NCBI GenBank assembly: GCA_902725215.1
Contig: CACUVI010000023.1
Span: 186,803 to 250,802 of the forward strand
DNA length: 64,000 bases
From: Rhodospirillaceae bacterium LM-1
GTDB lineage: Bacteria > Pseudomonadota > Alphaproteobacteria > Rhodospirillales > WMHbin7
Direction of reading: 5' to 3'
Position 1 is the stretch's first letter. Every line of letters begins with the position of its first letter. A program made the position numbers and the translations under genes. The notes below the pieces were generated by a model, which saw only the letters and a program-made list of their open reading frames with translations, had not been told where the DNA came from and did no database searches. Of the stretch, positions 1-7,970 are shown in pieces.

Positions 1-231
1 GCCGAGCAGATCAACATGACGCCCGAGCATTGGGAAGTCGTGAACTTCCTGCGCGAATATTACAACGAATACCAGATCGCTCCGGCCATCCGCGTGCTGA
101 CCAAGGCGATCACCAAGAAGCTGGGCGCCGACAAGGCCAGCAACAAGTACCTGTACGAACTGTTCCCGTACGGTCCCGCCAAGCAGGCGTGCAAGATCGC
201 CGGACTGCCGAAGCCCACGGGCTGCGTCTGA
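1..231 (+). CDS. dsrC: DsrC, sulfur carrier protein of the Dsr pathway (5' end outside window)
   Basis: The frame is open from base 1 and ends at 229-231, so the start lies to the left; 76 C-terminal residues are visible. The tail ACKIAGLPKPTGCV carries the two conserved DsrC cysteines, the penultimate one on the flexible arm and the other 11 residues before it. These are known to form the trisulfide/disulfide that passes sulfur between DsrAB, DsrEFH and DsrMKJOP in the cytoplasm. TusE-type paralogues usually lack the upstream cysteine, so having both favours true DsrC. It is followed, after a 90-bp gap with a hairpin, by dsrM, matching the dsrC-M-K order of sulfur oxidisers. Confidence 0.93.
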   Translation, partial: AEQINMTPEHWEVVNFLREYYNEYQIAPAIRVLTKAITKKLGADKASNKYLYELFPYGPAKQACKIAGLPKPTGCV

Positions 232-255
232 TCCTGGTTTTGGCGCAATGAAATG

Positions 256-289
256 CCGGAGGGGGCGGGCGATGAATCCTCCCCCCCGG
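256..289 (+). terminator. Hairpin between dsrC and dsrM
   Basis: CCGG at 256-259 pairs with CCGG at 286-289, and the G run at 261-264 pairs with the C run at 281-284, leaving one A.C mismatch at 260/285. No T tract follows, so this looks more like an attenuator or RNA-stability element than a full terminator. It may let dsrC exceed downstream expression; that role is inferred. Confidence 0.4.
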
Positions 290-321
290 TCCTGGGATGG
301 AATAGGTAAGGGAAGGCCGGC

Positions 322-1050
322 ATGACGGGCTTGAGCGTATTCTATGCTGCTCTGTTGTACGTGTCCGCCGCCGTTTTGGTGGCGGGGCTGGCGTTCAAGA
401 TTCGCCAGTACTGGACGACGCCTGCGCCCTTGAAGATCGCGGTGACGCCGGCGCCGACGACGCAGGTCGGCGCCTATGTGCGTGTGGCGCGCGAAGCCGC
501 CTTGTTCGAAAGCCTGTTCTATTCCAATCGTTGGCTGTGGATTTTCGCCATGGCCTTCCATGCGGGTCTGGCCCTGGTTCTGGTCCGTCATCTGCGCTAT
601 TTCATCAATCCCGTACCAGATCTGCTGGCCTTGATCCAACCGCTTGGCGTTTATGGTGGCATGGCGATGGTGGGTGGGCTTTTGGTGCTGCTGCTTCGCC
701 GCTTCGTCATCGACCGCGTGCGCTACATCACGCGCCCCTCGGACATTCTGATGCTGTTGCTTCTGATCGGGATCGGCGTTTCGGGATTCGGCATGAAGTT
801 CCTGAATCATACCGACGTGGTGGCGGTCAAGGCCTTCATCATGGGACTTTATGTGTTCGATATCCGCGAACTGCCCGCCGAGCCGCCGCTGCTGGCCCAT
901 CTGTTCATGGTTGCGCTTCTGATGATCGTCTTTCCCTTCTCGAAACTGCTGCATGCGCCGGGCGTTTTCTTCAGCCCAACTCGCAATCAGGCCGATGACC
1001 CGCGCGAGAAGCGCCATCTGGCGGCCTGGGCCGCCAAGTTGGAGGGTTAG
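322..1050 (+). CDS. dsrM: DsrM, membrane cytochrome b subunit of DsrMKJOP
   Basis: A 242-residue polytopic protein of the NarI-like cytochrome b family. Hydrophobic segments lie at about 5-25, 70-92, 108-130, 140-158 and 190-210. Histidines at 80, 90, 193 and 211 are placed as haem b ligand candidates on membrane helices. In the family, DsrM exchanges electrons between the quinone pool and DsrK. The start at 322 follows a GGAAGG-type ribosome site, and the stop is 3 bases before dsrK. Position between dsrC and dsrK and length fit the sulfur-oxidiser gene well. Confidence 0.93.
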   Translation: MTGLSVFYAALLYVSAAVLVAGLAFKIRQYWTTPAPLKIAVTPAPTTQVGAYVRVAREAALFESLFYSNRWLWIFAMAFHAGLALVLVRHLRYFINPVPDLLALIQPLGVYGGMAMVGGLLVLLLRRFVIDRVRYITRPSDILMLLLLIGIGVSGFGMKFLNHTDVVAVKAFIMGLYVFDIRELPAEPPLLAHLFMVALLMIVFPFSKLLHAPGVFFSPTRNQADDPREKRHLAAWAAKLEG

Positions 1051-1053
1051 GCC

Positions 1054-2550
1054 ATGGCGAAGGTTCCGTACACAGTTCCGACCCTTGACGTTCTGCCCAC
1101 GGTTCCCAGCATCAAGCCGGGGGCGATGAGCGAACTGAAGTCCTATGTCGCCGTAGCGGCACACCAGGAGCCTTTGGGTTTCCCGGGCGAATTGGTCGCT
1201 AATTGGGAGCAGGCCGCTGTCGCCAAGATGGGTGAGCTGCTGGGCAAGTACAAAAGCCTGCGCGTCTATCTGGACATGTGCGTCAAATGCGGCGCCTGCA
1301 CCGACAAATGCCACTATTTCCTGGGGTCGGGCGATCCGAAAAACATGCCGGTGGCGCGCCAGGATCTGATGCGCGACATCTATCGCTATTACTTCACGCC
1401 CACGGGCAAGGTGATGGGCGCTCTGGTCGGCGCCAAGCCCTGGACCCGCGAGCGTCTGGACGACTGGTACAATTATTTCCACCAATGTTCGCAATGCCGC
1501 CGCTGCTCGCTGTTCTGCCCCTATGGCATCGATACGGCTGAAATCTCGATGGCGGCCCGCGAGATCATGGACTCGATCGGTCTTGGTCAGAAATATTGCA
1601 ACGAGATCATCGGCAAGGTTCACAAGATCGGCAACAATCTGGGCCTGCCGGAACCGGCGCTGGTGAATACGCTGGAAGGTCTTGAGGAAGACGTGCTGGA
1701 CGCCACCGGCCATGCCGTCAAGTTCCCGCTGGACGTCGAAGGCGCCGACGTTCTCTTCGTGACGCCCTCGGCCGATTTCTTCGCCGAGCCGCATGTTGAC
1801 GGGTTGATCGGCTACGCCAAGGTCTTCCATCAGATGGGACTTAGCTGGACGATGTCCAGTTACGCCTCGGAAGCCGGCAATTTCGGCATGTTCATCGGCA
1901 ATTACGAACAGATGCGCAAGATCGCCATGCGCATCCGCGAGGCGGCCATCCAGCTTAAGGTCAAGCGCATCGTGTTCGGCGAATGCGGCCATGCTTGGCG
2001 CGTGGCCTATGCCTTCCTGAATTCGCTGGCGGGTCCGTTCGACTTCCTTGATCCGCGCTATCCCGTGCCGCAGCACATCATGGAATTGACACGCGGCGCC
2101 ATCCTAAGCGGCGCCATCAAGCTCGATTCCTCGGCCAATGCCGACAAGGTGGTTACCGTGCATGATTCGTGCAACATCGCGCGCGCCACCCGCATGGGGC
2201 CTGAACCCGGCTCTCAGTTCGAATATCCGCGTTTCGTGCTGCAAGCGGCTTGTCCAAAGTTCGTTGACATGCATCCCGACGCCACCCGTGAGCGCACCTT
2301 TTGCTGCGGCGGAGGCGGCGGCCTGTTGACCGACGAGTTGATCGACATCCGCATCAAGGGCGCCAAGCCCCGCGTGGAAGCCTTGCGCGACGTCGTCGAG
2401 CAGCATGGCGTGACGCATATGGCGTCGATGTGCGCCATCTGCAAAAGCCAGTTCACCAAGGTCCTGCCCTATTACGGTTACGATATGGGCATGGTCCAAA
2501 GCGTACATCAGTTGGTAAGCAACGCCATCCTACTGGGCGGTAATTCTTAA
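1054..2550 (+). CDS. dsrK: DsrK, HdrD-like iron-sulfur subunit of DsrMKJOP
   Basis: A 498-residue cytoplasmic protein. Two CX2CX2CX3C ferredoxin motifs sit at C76/79/82/86 (CVKCGACTDKC) and C145/148/151/155 (CSQCRRCSLFC). C-terminal CCG-type cysteine motifs follow, including FGECGHAWR and TFCCGGGGGLL, as in heterodisulfide reductase HdrD, where they bind the noncubane catalytic cluster. DsrK is the proposed site where DsrC is oxidised or reduced. It directly follows dsrM with a 3-base gap and precedes dsrL by 15 bases, so all are surely one transcript. Confidence 0.94.
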   Translation: MAKVPYTVPTLDVLPTVPSIKPGAMSELKSYVAVAAHQEPLGFPGELVANWEQAAVAKMGELLGKYKSLRVYLDMCVKCGACTDKCHYFLGSGDPKNMPVARQDLMRDIYRYYFTPTGKVMGALVGAKPWTRERLDDWYNYFHQCSQCRRCSLFCPYGIDTAEISMAAREIMDSIGLGQKYCNEIIGKVHKIGNNLGLPEPALVNTLEGLEEDVLDATGHAVKFPLDVEGADVLFVTPSADFFAEPHVDGLIGYAKVFHQMGLSWTMSSYASEAGNFGMFIGNYEQMRKIAMRIREAAIQLKVKRIVFGECGHAWRVAYAFLNSLAGPFDFLDPRYPVPQHIMELTRGAILSGAIKLDSSANADKVVTVHDSCNIARATRMGPEPGSQFEYPRFVLQAACPKFVDMHPDATRERTFCCGGGGGLLTDELIDIRIKGAKPRVEALRDVVEQHGVTHMASMCAICKSQFTKVLPYYGYDMGMVQSVHQLVSNAILLGGNS

Positions 2551-2565
2551 GGTAAGGAAGCGACC

Positions 2566-4512
2566 ATGAACCATGTGAATGTGGAAAAAGAGCAACTCAC
2601 TTTCCGCCGCTTCAAGGAAGGCGAAGACCGTTGGTCCGATCTGCAAGAGGCCATTTTCCAGGCCGGCTGGTCGCACAAATGTCCGACCTATGTTCATCGC
2701 GCGCCGCCTTGCCAGGCCAGCTGCCCTTCGGGCCACGACATTCGCGGCTGGCTCGATATCGTGCGCGGCGTTGACAAGCCCCCGGCGGGCATGTCCATGC
2801 AGGAATACGCCTTCCACAAGATGACGATGTCCAATCCCTTCCCCGCCGTGATGGGACGCGTTTGCCCGGCCCCTTGCGAGGACGGCTGCAACCGCAATGA
2901 GGTCGAGGACCACGTCGGCATCAATTCAGTTGAGCATTACATCGGCAATTGGGCGCTCGAGAACAAGTTGGCCTTCCCGAAGCCCGAGAAGGAAACCGGC
3001 AAGAAGATCGCCGTCATCGGCGGCGGCCCGGCTGGCCTGTCGGCGGCCTATCAGCTGCGCAAAATGGGCCACTCGGTCACCATCTATGACGACCGCGCTG
3101 AGTTGGGCGGCATGATGCGCTACGGTATTCCCGGCTATCGCACGCCCCGCGACGTGCTGGACGGCGAGATTAAGCGCATTCTGGATCTGGGCGTGGCCGT
3201 CAAGATGAATTGCCGCGTTGGCAAGGACGTGCAACTGGCCGATCTGGAAAAGAACAACGACGCCATCTTCTGGGCCATCGGCACGCATGCCGGGCGCGGC
3301 CTGCCGGTGCCGGGCGCCGATGCCCCGAACTGCATCTCGGGCGTGGCCTTCCTGCGCGCCTTCAACGAAGGCCGCCTGAAATTCGTGACCGGCCGCATCA
3401 TCGTGGTTGGCGGCGGCGACACGTCGATCGACGTCGCTTCGGTGGCGCGCCGCTTGGGCCACATCACCCAGGTTCACGACAAGGACCGCGTCGAACATGT
3501 CGTGTTGGGCCAGACTGCGCATGACGTGGCGACGGCTGCGACCCGCGAAGGCGCCAACGTCACCCTGACGTCGCTGTTCCCGGTGGAAAAAATGTTCGCC
3601 GCCGAACGCGAAATCGAAGATGCCAAGCGCGAAGGCGTCGAGATCAAGGGCGGCATCATGCCGCTCGAGGTTCTGAAGGACGCCAATGGGCGCGCCCGCG
3701 CGCTCAAGATGTGCAAATGCACCATGGACGGCATGACGCCGGTTCCGCAAGGCGGCACCGAGTTCGAGATCGAGTGCGATCTTATCGTCTCGGCCATCGG
3801 CCAGAAGGGCGACATGGAAGGCCTGGAAGCCATGGACAATGGCAAGGGCTTCATCAACGCCGACAAGCATTTCAAGGTGCCCGGCAAGGACAAGCATTTC
3901 GTGGGCGGCGACATCGTGCGCCCGCACCTGTTGACCACAGCCATCGGCCACGGCTGGATCGCTTCGGAAAGCATCAACACCTTCTTGAAGGGTGAAGAGT
4001 TCGGCAAGCGTCCCAAGGTCGATGTCCATCATTTCAACCTGATCGACGTGTTGCGCAATGCGGGCCGCGAGCCTGAGAAATTCGTCACCAAGGAAGGCGA
4101 GCGCGGCACCAGCGAGGCCAATTTTGCCATTCACAACTACGAAGACCGCTCGACCAAGGAAGTGGTGCCTTCGGACGAGTTGTTCCTGGGCCATTTCAGC
4201 TATACGAACCGCAACAAGCGCTCGGAAGTACACATCTCGGCCGATCAGGTGATCGGCAATTTCGATGAGCGCCTGAAAACGCTGACCGATGCCGAGGTGG
4301 TGGCCGAGGCCAAGCGTTGCATGAGCTGCGGCCTGTGCTTCGAATGCGACAACTGCTTGGTCTTCTGTCCGCAGACGGCCGTTCAGCGCACGCCCAAGAA
4401 CGAACGCGGCTTGGGCCGATACGTCTACACCGAATATTCCAAGTGCATCGGCTGCCATATCTGCATGGATGTTTGCCCGACCGGCTACATCCAGATGGGT
4501 CTGGGAGAGTAA
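2566..4512 (+). CDS. dsrL: DsrL, NAD(P)H-linked iron-sulfur flavoprotein of sulfur oxidation
   Basis: A 648-residue relative of the glutamate synthase small subunit. An N-terminal cysteine-rich region (residues about 39-108, with PPCQASCPSG and VCPAPCEDGC) precedes the FAD dinucleotide fold IGGGPAGLSA near 151-160 and a second nucleotide fold with VVGGGDTSID near 285. The C-terminal extension carries two ferredoxin clusters, CMSCGLCFECDNC and CIGCHICMDVC. In sulfur oxidisers DsrL accepts electrons from DsrAB and reduces NAD(P). Its presence between dsrK and dsrJ is the best local marker that this Dsr system runs in the oxidative direction, although DsrL variants also occur in some reducers. 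Confidence 0.94.
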   Translation: MNHVNVEKEQLTFRRFKEGEDRWSDLQEAIFQAGWSHKCPTYVHRAPPCQASCPSGHDIRGWLDIVRGVDKPPAGMSMQEYAFHKMTMSNPFPAVMGRVCPAPCEDGCNRNEVEDHVGINSVEHYIGNWALENKLAFPKPEKETGKKIAVIGGGPAGLSAAYQLRKMGHSVTIYDDRAELGGMMRYGIPGYRTPRDVLDGEIKRILDLGVAVKMNCRVGKDVQLADLEKNNDAIFWAIGTHAGRGLPVPGADAPNCISGVAFLRAFNEGRLKFVTGRIIVVGGGDTSIDVASVARRLGHITQVHDKDRVEHVVLGQTAHDVATAATREGANVTLTSLFPVEKMFAAEREIEDAKREGVEIKGGIMPLEVLKDANGRARALKMCKCTMDGMTPVPQGGTEFEIECDLIVSAIGQKGDMEGLEAMDNGKGFINADKHFKVPGKDKHFVGGDIVRPHLLTTAIGHGWIASESINTFLKGEEFGKRPKVDVHHFNLIDVLRNAGREPEKFVTKEGERGTSEANFAIHNYEDRSTKEVVPSDELFLGHFSYTNRNKRSEVHISADQVIGNFDERLKTLTDAEVVAEAKRCMSCGLCFECDNCLVFCPQTAVQRTPKNERGLGRYVYTEYSKCIGCHICMDVCPTGYIQMGLGE

Positions 4513-4513
4513 G

Positions 4514-4957
4514 ATGCGGCTTCTGGCGGCGTTTCTTCTGGTTCTGACGCTGGGCGTGGCGGCGGCCCCGTCTCTGGCCGGGCCGCCCGAAGTGCCGAAG
4601 GCCAAGGGCGAGAAATGCCTAGCCGAGCCAGCCGACATGCGTCGCAATCACATGTCGATGCTGCTGCATCGGCGCGACGCCACCATGCATCAGGGCGTTC
4701 GGGCCAGCGCCAACGGACTGAAAGCCTGCCTGGATTGCCACGCGGTCAGCAATGCCGAAGGCCAGCCGGTGGGCATCGACAACGACAAGCATTTCTGCCG
4801 CGTCTGCCACGACTATGCCGCCGTGCAGGTCGATTGCTTCGACTGTCACAATTCGCGCCCGGAAGCCAAAAAGGCATCGTCCGAGCCGGTTGCCGACGTC
4901 ATGCCGCCCGAGGCCACGGAATCGCAGCCGGCGGTGCAGCCTGAGGGGGCGAAATGA
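4514..4957 (+). CDS. dsrJ: DsrJ, periplasmic triheme cytochrome c
   Basis: A 147-residue protein starting at the ATG one base after the dsrL stop. Residues 1-22 form a signal peptide or anchor. Three CXXCH haem sites are visible: CLDCH (72-76), CRVCH (95-99) and CFDCH (108-112). C35 with the following MRRNHM segment matches the family region that gives one haem its unusual His/Cys ligation. DsrJ is the periplasmic electron-transfer subunit of DsrMKJOP. The tail from about residue 117 is low-complexity and acidic. Its stop overlaps the dsrO start by ATGA, indicating translational coupling. Confidence 0.93.
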   Translation: MRLLAAFLLVLTLGVAAAPSLAGPPEVPKAKGEKCLAEPADMRRNHMSMLLHRRDATMHQGVRASANGLKACLDCHAVSNAEGQPVGIDNDKHFCRVCHDYAAVQVDCFDCHNSRPEAKKASSEPVADVMPPEATESQPAVQPEGAK

Positions 4958-5700
4958 GCGAGAATAGTCTGTCTCCAACAAGGCGCGGCCTTTTGAAGGC
5001 GGCGGCGGGTTCGGCGGCCCTTTTGGCCCCCGGCGTTTTCCTGTTGGCCGCCCCGGCGCCTAGCAAGGCGCGTCCCGATGACACCGCCACCGATTCATCG
5101 GTGCGCTGGGGATTGCTGATCGACACCAATCGCTGCGATCAGGAATGCACGGCCTGCGTCGAAGCCTGCAAGGAAGAAATGGGATTGATCGGCAAGGGCC
5201 GTCCGGCCACCGACGCCCAGTATATCCGCAAGGTGGAGCTGGCCGAGCCGAGGACCGGTTTTACCCGTTCGCTGCCCATGATGTGTCAGCATTGCTCCAA
5301 CCCGCCATGCGCCGATGTGTGCCCAACCGGCGCCTCGTTCAAGCGGGCCGACGGCATCGTGCTGGTTGACCGCCATATCTGCATCGGTTGCCGCTATTGC
5401 ATGATGGCCTGCCCCTACAAGGCGCGTTCCTTCGCGCATGAAAAGCTGGAAGACCAAGCCGCCAACAATCCGCGCGGCAAGGGCTGCGTCGAGGCCTGCA
5501 CCCTGTGTGCGCACCGCGTCGATGCGGGCATCGTTCCCGCCTGCGTCGAGGCCTGTCACGCCAAGGGGCGCGGCGCCATGTTGTTCGGCGACCTGCAAAA
5601 TCCCGAACATGCCATCACCCAGGTGGTGGCCCAGTATCCCACCAGCCAGATCCGGGCCGATCTTAAGACCGACCCCGGCGTGCGCTATCACGGCATTTAG
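4954..5700 (+). CDS. dsrO: DsrO, Tat-exported ferredoxin-like subunit
   Basis: A 248-residue protein with a twin-arginine signal, TRRGLLKAAAG, followed by a hydrophobic stretch to about residue 40. Four cysteine clusters follow in the HybA/DmsB/NrfC pattern, including CDQECTACVEAC, CQHCSNPPCADVC, CIGCRYCMMACPY and CTLCAHRVDAG. These predict four [4Fe-4S] centres on the periplasmic side. In the complex DsrO links DsrJ to the quinone-interacting DsrP. It overlaps dsrJ by 4 bases and is followed by dsrP after 14 bases. Confidence 0.94.
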   Translation: MSENSLSPTRRGLLKAAAGSAALLAPGVFLLAAPAPSKARPDDTATDSSVRWGLLIDTNRCDQECTACVEACKEEMGLIGKGRPATDAQYIRKVELAEPRTGFTRSLPMMCQHCSNPPCADVCPTGASFKRADGIVLVDRHICIGCRYCMMACPYKARSFAHEKLEDQAANNPRGKGCVEACTLCAHRVDAGIVPACVEACHAKGRGAMLFGDLQNPEHAITQVVAQYPTSQIRADLKTDPGVRYHGI

Positions 5701-5714
5701 GGGAGCGCGCAAAC

Positions 5715-6965
5715 ATGGCTCATATGCCCGATCTCGTCTTCAAGGAGCTGAACGCCAAGGGTACGGCCTTTCGCGCCTTGTTCGTCATATTGGCAGGACT
5801 GTTCCTGATCGGCCTGGGGGCCGCCTACTATATGGAACATAGCGGCCATTGGGTGACCGGCATGACCAATCAGGTCGTGTGGGGCATGCCGCATGTCTTC
5901 GCCGTCTTCCTGATCGTCGCCGCTTCGGGGGCGCTCAACGTCGCCTCGATCTCGTCGGTCTTTGGAAAGTCGATCTACAAGCCGATAGCCCCGCTGTCGG
6001 CGCTGCTGGCCCTGGCCCTTCTGGCGGGCGGCTTGGCGGTGCTGGTTCTCGATCTGGGCCGTCCCGACCGCCTGATCGTGGCCATGTCGCACTTCAATTT
6101 CAAATCGATTTTCGCCGCCAATATCATTTTGTACACCGGCTTTTTCGGCATCGTTCTTGTGTATCTGTGGTTCATGATGGATCGCAGGCTGAAGTACAAG
6201 AGCAGCGGTCCAGGCACTTTCGCCTTTATCTGGCGTTTGGTGCTGACCACCGGTACCGGATCTATCTTCGGCTTTCTGGTCGCTCGCGAAGCCTATTCGT
6301 CGGCGGTCATGGCTCCTTTGTTCATCGCCATGTCCCTGGCTTTCGGCACCGCCATCTTCATCCTGGTTCTGCTGACTGTCTGCGCCATCGACAAGCGCCC
6401 CCTGGGCAGAGAACTCACCGAACGTTTGCGCGTTCTGTTGGCCGTGTTCGTCGCCGCCACCGCCTATCTGGCGCTGTTGCAGCATGTCACGGCAGCCTAT
6501 TGGGCTGGGCGCGTCGAGGTGGTGGCTTTCATCCTTCTGAATGGCGGCGTCTACACGTTCCTGTTCTGGGGCGTGCAGATGGGCCTGGGCACCATTTTCC
6601 CCCTGGCTTTGACCTTGGTTCCGCGTTTGCGCTCGCATGCCACTTTGGCCTTTGCCTCGGTTCTGGTGGTGTTGGGCGGCTTGGCGCAGACTTATGTCAT
6701 CATCATCGGCGGCCAGGCTTGGCCTTTGACGCTGTTTCCCGGCTATGAGGTGGAAAGCAGCTTTTATGATGGCATCGTGCAGGCCTATGCCCCCTCGCTT
6801 CCCGAAATTCTGTTGGGAATCGGCGGGTTTGCGCTGGCCCTCTTGATTGTCGCCTTCGGAATGGCCATCCTTCGCTTCCTGCCAGTTACCTTGGCCGATG
6901 CGGACATCGATCCGCACGCCAAGAAAAGGCTGATGGAATCGGAGGAAGCGGTCGAAGCCGCTTAA
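5715..6965 (+). CDS. dsrP: DsrP, NrfD-family integral membrane subunit
   Basis: A 416-residue protein with about ten hydrophobic helices, of the NrfD/PsrC family that exchanges electrons with the quinone pool and partners a ferredoxin-like subunit, here DsrO. Family-typical features include the N-terminal helix followed by a GMPH segment and LDLGRPDR near residue 110. The C-terminal end is a short charged cytoplasmic tail. It completes the DsrMKJOP module. Only 5 bases separate it from the next gene. Confidence 0.93.
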   Translation: MAHMPDLVFKELNAKGTAFRALFVILAGLFLIGLGAAYYMEHSGHWVTGMTNQVVWGMPHVFAVFLIVAASGALNVASISSVFGKSIYKPIAPLSALLALALLAGGLAVLVLDLGRPDRLIVAMSHFNFKSIFAANIILYTGFFGIVLVYLWFMMDRRLKYKSSGPGTFAFIWRLVLTTGTGSIFGFLVAREAYSSAVMAPLFIAMSLAFGTAIFILVLLTVCAIDKRPLGRELTERLRVLLAVFVAATAYLALLQHVTAAYWAGRVEVVAFILLNGGVYTFLFWGVQMGLGTIFPLALTLVPRLRSHATLAFASVLVVLGGLAQTYVIIIGGQAWPLTLFPGYEVESSFYDGIVQAYAPSLPEILLGIGGFALALLIVAFGMAILRFLPVTLADADIDPHAKKRLMESEEAVEAA

Positions 6966-6970
6966 AGAGA

Positions 6971-7969
6971 ATGGCCCAGGAACATCCTTTCGCGCCCTAT
7001 GTCCGCATTCTGGGCAAGGGGCCGACGCTGTCGCGTCCCCTGACCTTTGAGGAAACCAAAGCCGCCGCCGCCATGATTCTGGCGGGTCAGGTTGAACCCG
7101 TGCAATTGGGCGCTTTCCTGTGTCTGTTGCGCGTGAAGACCGAAACGCCCGACGAGGTGGCGGGTTTCGTTGCCGCAGCCCGCCAAGCCGTTGCCGCGGC
7201 AAGCACCCCTCCCAAGGCGGATCTCGATTGGTCGAGCTATGCGGGCAAATCGCGCCAGCTTCCATGGTTCTTGCTGTCGGCCCTGCTGCTGGCCAGCCAT
7301 GGCATTCGCGTCTTCATGCAAGGCCCCGAGGATCATACCGCCGGTCGCCTTTATTCGCGTGCCGCCCTCGAGACCTTGGGCATCAAGGCGGCAACCAGTT
7401 TGGCAGAAGCGGGACGGCAGTTGGATAGCCGCTGTTTCTCCTTCATGGCGCTTGAGAATCTAAGCCCTGGCTTGAACGCCATGCTGGGGCTAAAGCCGCT
7501 TTTGGGGCTGCGCACGCCCTTGCACACGATTGGGCGCATGCTCAATCCGCTGCGCGCTCCGTCGGCCATGGTCAGCGTGTTTCATCCCGCCTATCGCGGC
7601 GTTCACCAGCAGGCGGCCAATATGCTGGGCGATCATCGCCTAGCCGTCTTCAAGGGCGAGGGCGGAGAGGCTGAACGCAGGCCCGAGAAGCCATGTCTGG
7701 TTCAGATGTCGGTCGAAGGTGCTATGAGCGAAGAGGAATGGCCCGCCATCCTGGCAGAGAGCGCTCAGCCGCACGAAACCGACATGAATCCGGCCCGTTT
7801 GAGCGCCTTGTGGAAGGGTGATCTTGACGACGCCTATGCCCAGGCGACGGTGACCGGCACGGCGGCAATTGCGTTGCGCGTCATGGGGCGCGCTGGCAGT
7901 GTGGCGGAAGCTCAGAAACTGGCCGACGATATGTGGGCCAAGCGTTCAAGGAATTGGTTGGGAGCCTGA
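6971..7969 (+). CDS. TrpD2/YbiB-like protein inside the dsr cluster
   Basis: A 332-residue protein with the fold of anthranilate phosphoribosyltransferase and nucleoside phosphorylase III, best matched by the YbiB/TrpD2 branch. That branch is recognisable by LPWFLLSALLLASHGIRVFM near residue 95 and EGGEAERRPEK near 230. The glycine-rich PRPP loop and downstream motifs of true TrpD are not evident, so it probably does not make phosphoribosyl anthranilate; E. coli YbiB binds nucleic acids. It lies 5 bases after dsrP and 1 base before dsrN, so it is cotranscribed with the sulfur genes. Its role there is unknown. Confidence 0.8.
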   Translation: MAQEHPFAPYVRILGKGPTLSRPLTFEETKAAAAMILAGQVEPVQLGAFLCLLRVKTETPDEVAGFVAAARQAVAAASTPPKADLDWSSYAGKSRQLPWFLLSALLLASHGIRVFMQGPEDHTAGRLYSRAALETLGIKAATSLAEAGRQLDSRCFSFMALENLSPGLNAMLGLKPLLGLRTPLHTIGRMLNPLRAPSAMVSVFHPAYRGVHQQAANMLGDHRLAVFKGEGGEAERRPEKPCLVQMSVEGAMSEEEWPAILAESAQPHETDMNPARLSALWKGDLDDAYAQATVTGTAAIALRVMGRAGSVAEAQKLADDMWAKRSRNWLGA

Positions 7970-7970
7970 G

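Noticed and set aside
2926-4647. A 573-codon minus-strand open frame over dsrL and dsrJ
   Set aside because: Antisense shadow of conserved genes, with no ribosome site and no recognisable domain.
5697-7265. A 522-codon minus-strand open frame over dsrP
   Set aside because: Antisense shadow, very rich in Q, H, R and G, unlike a real protein.
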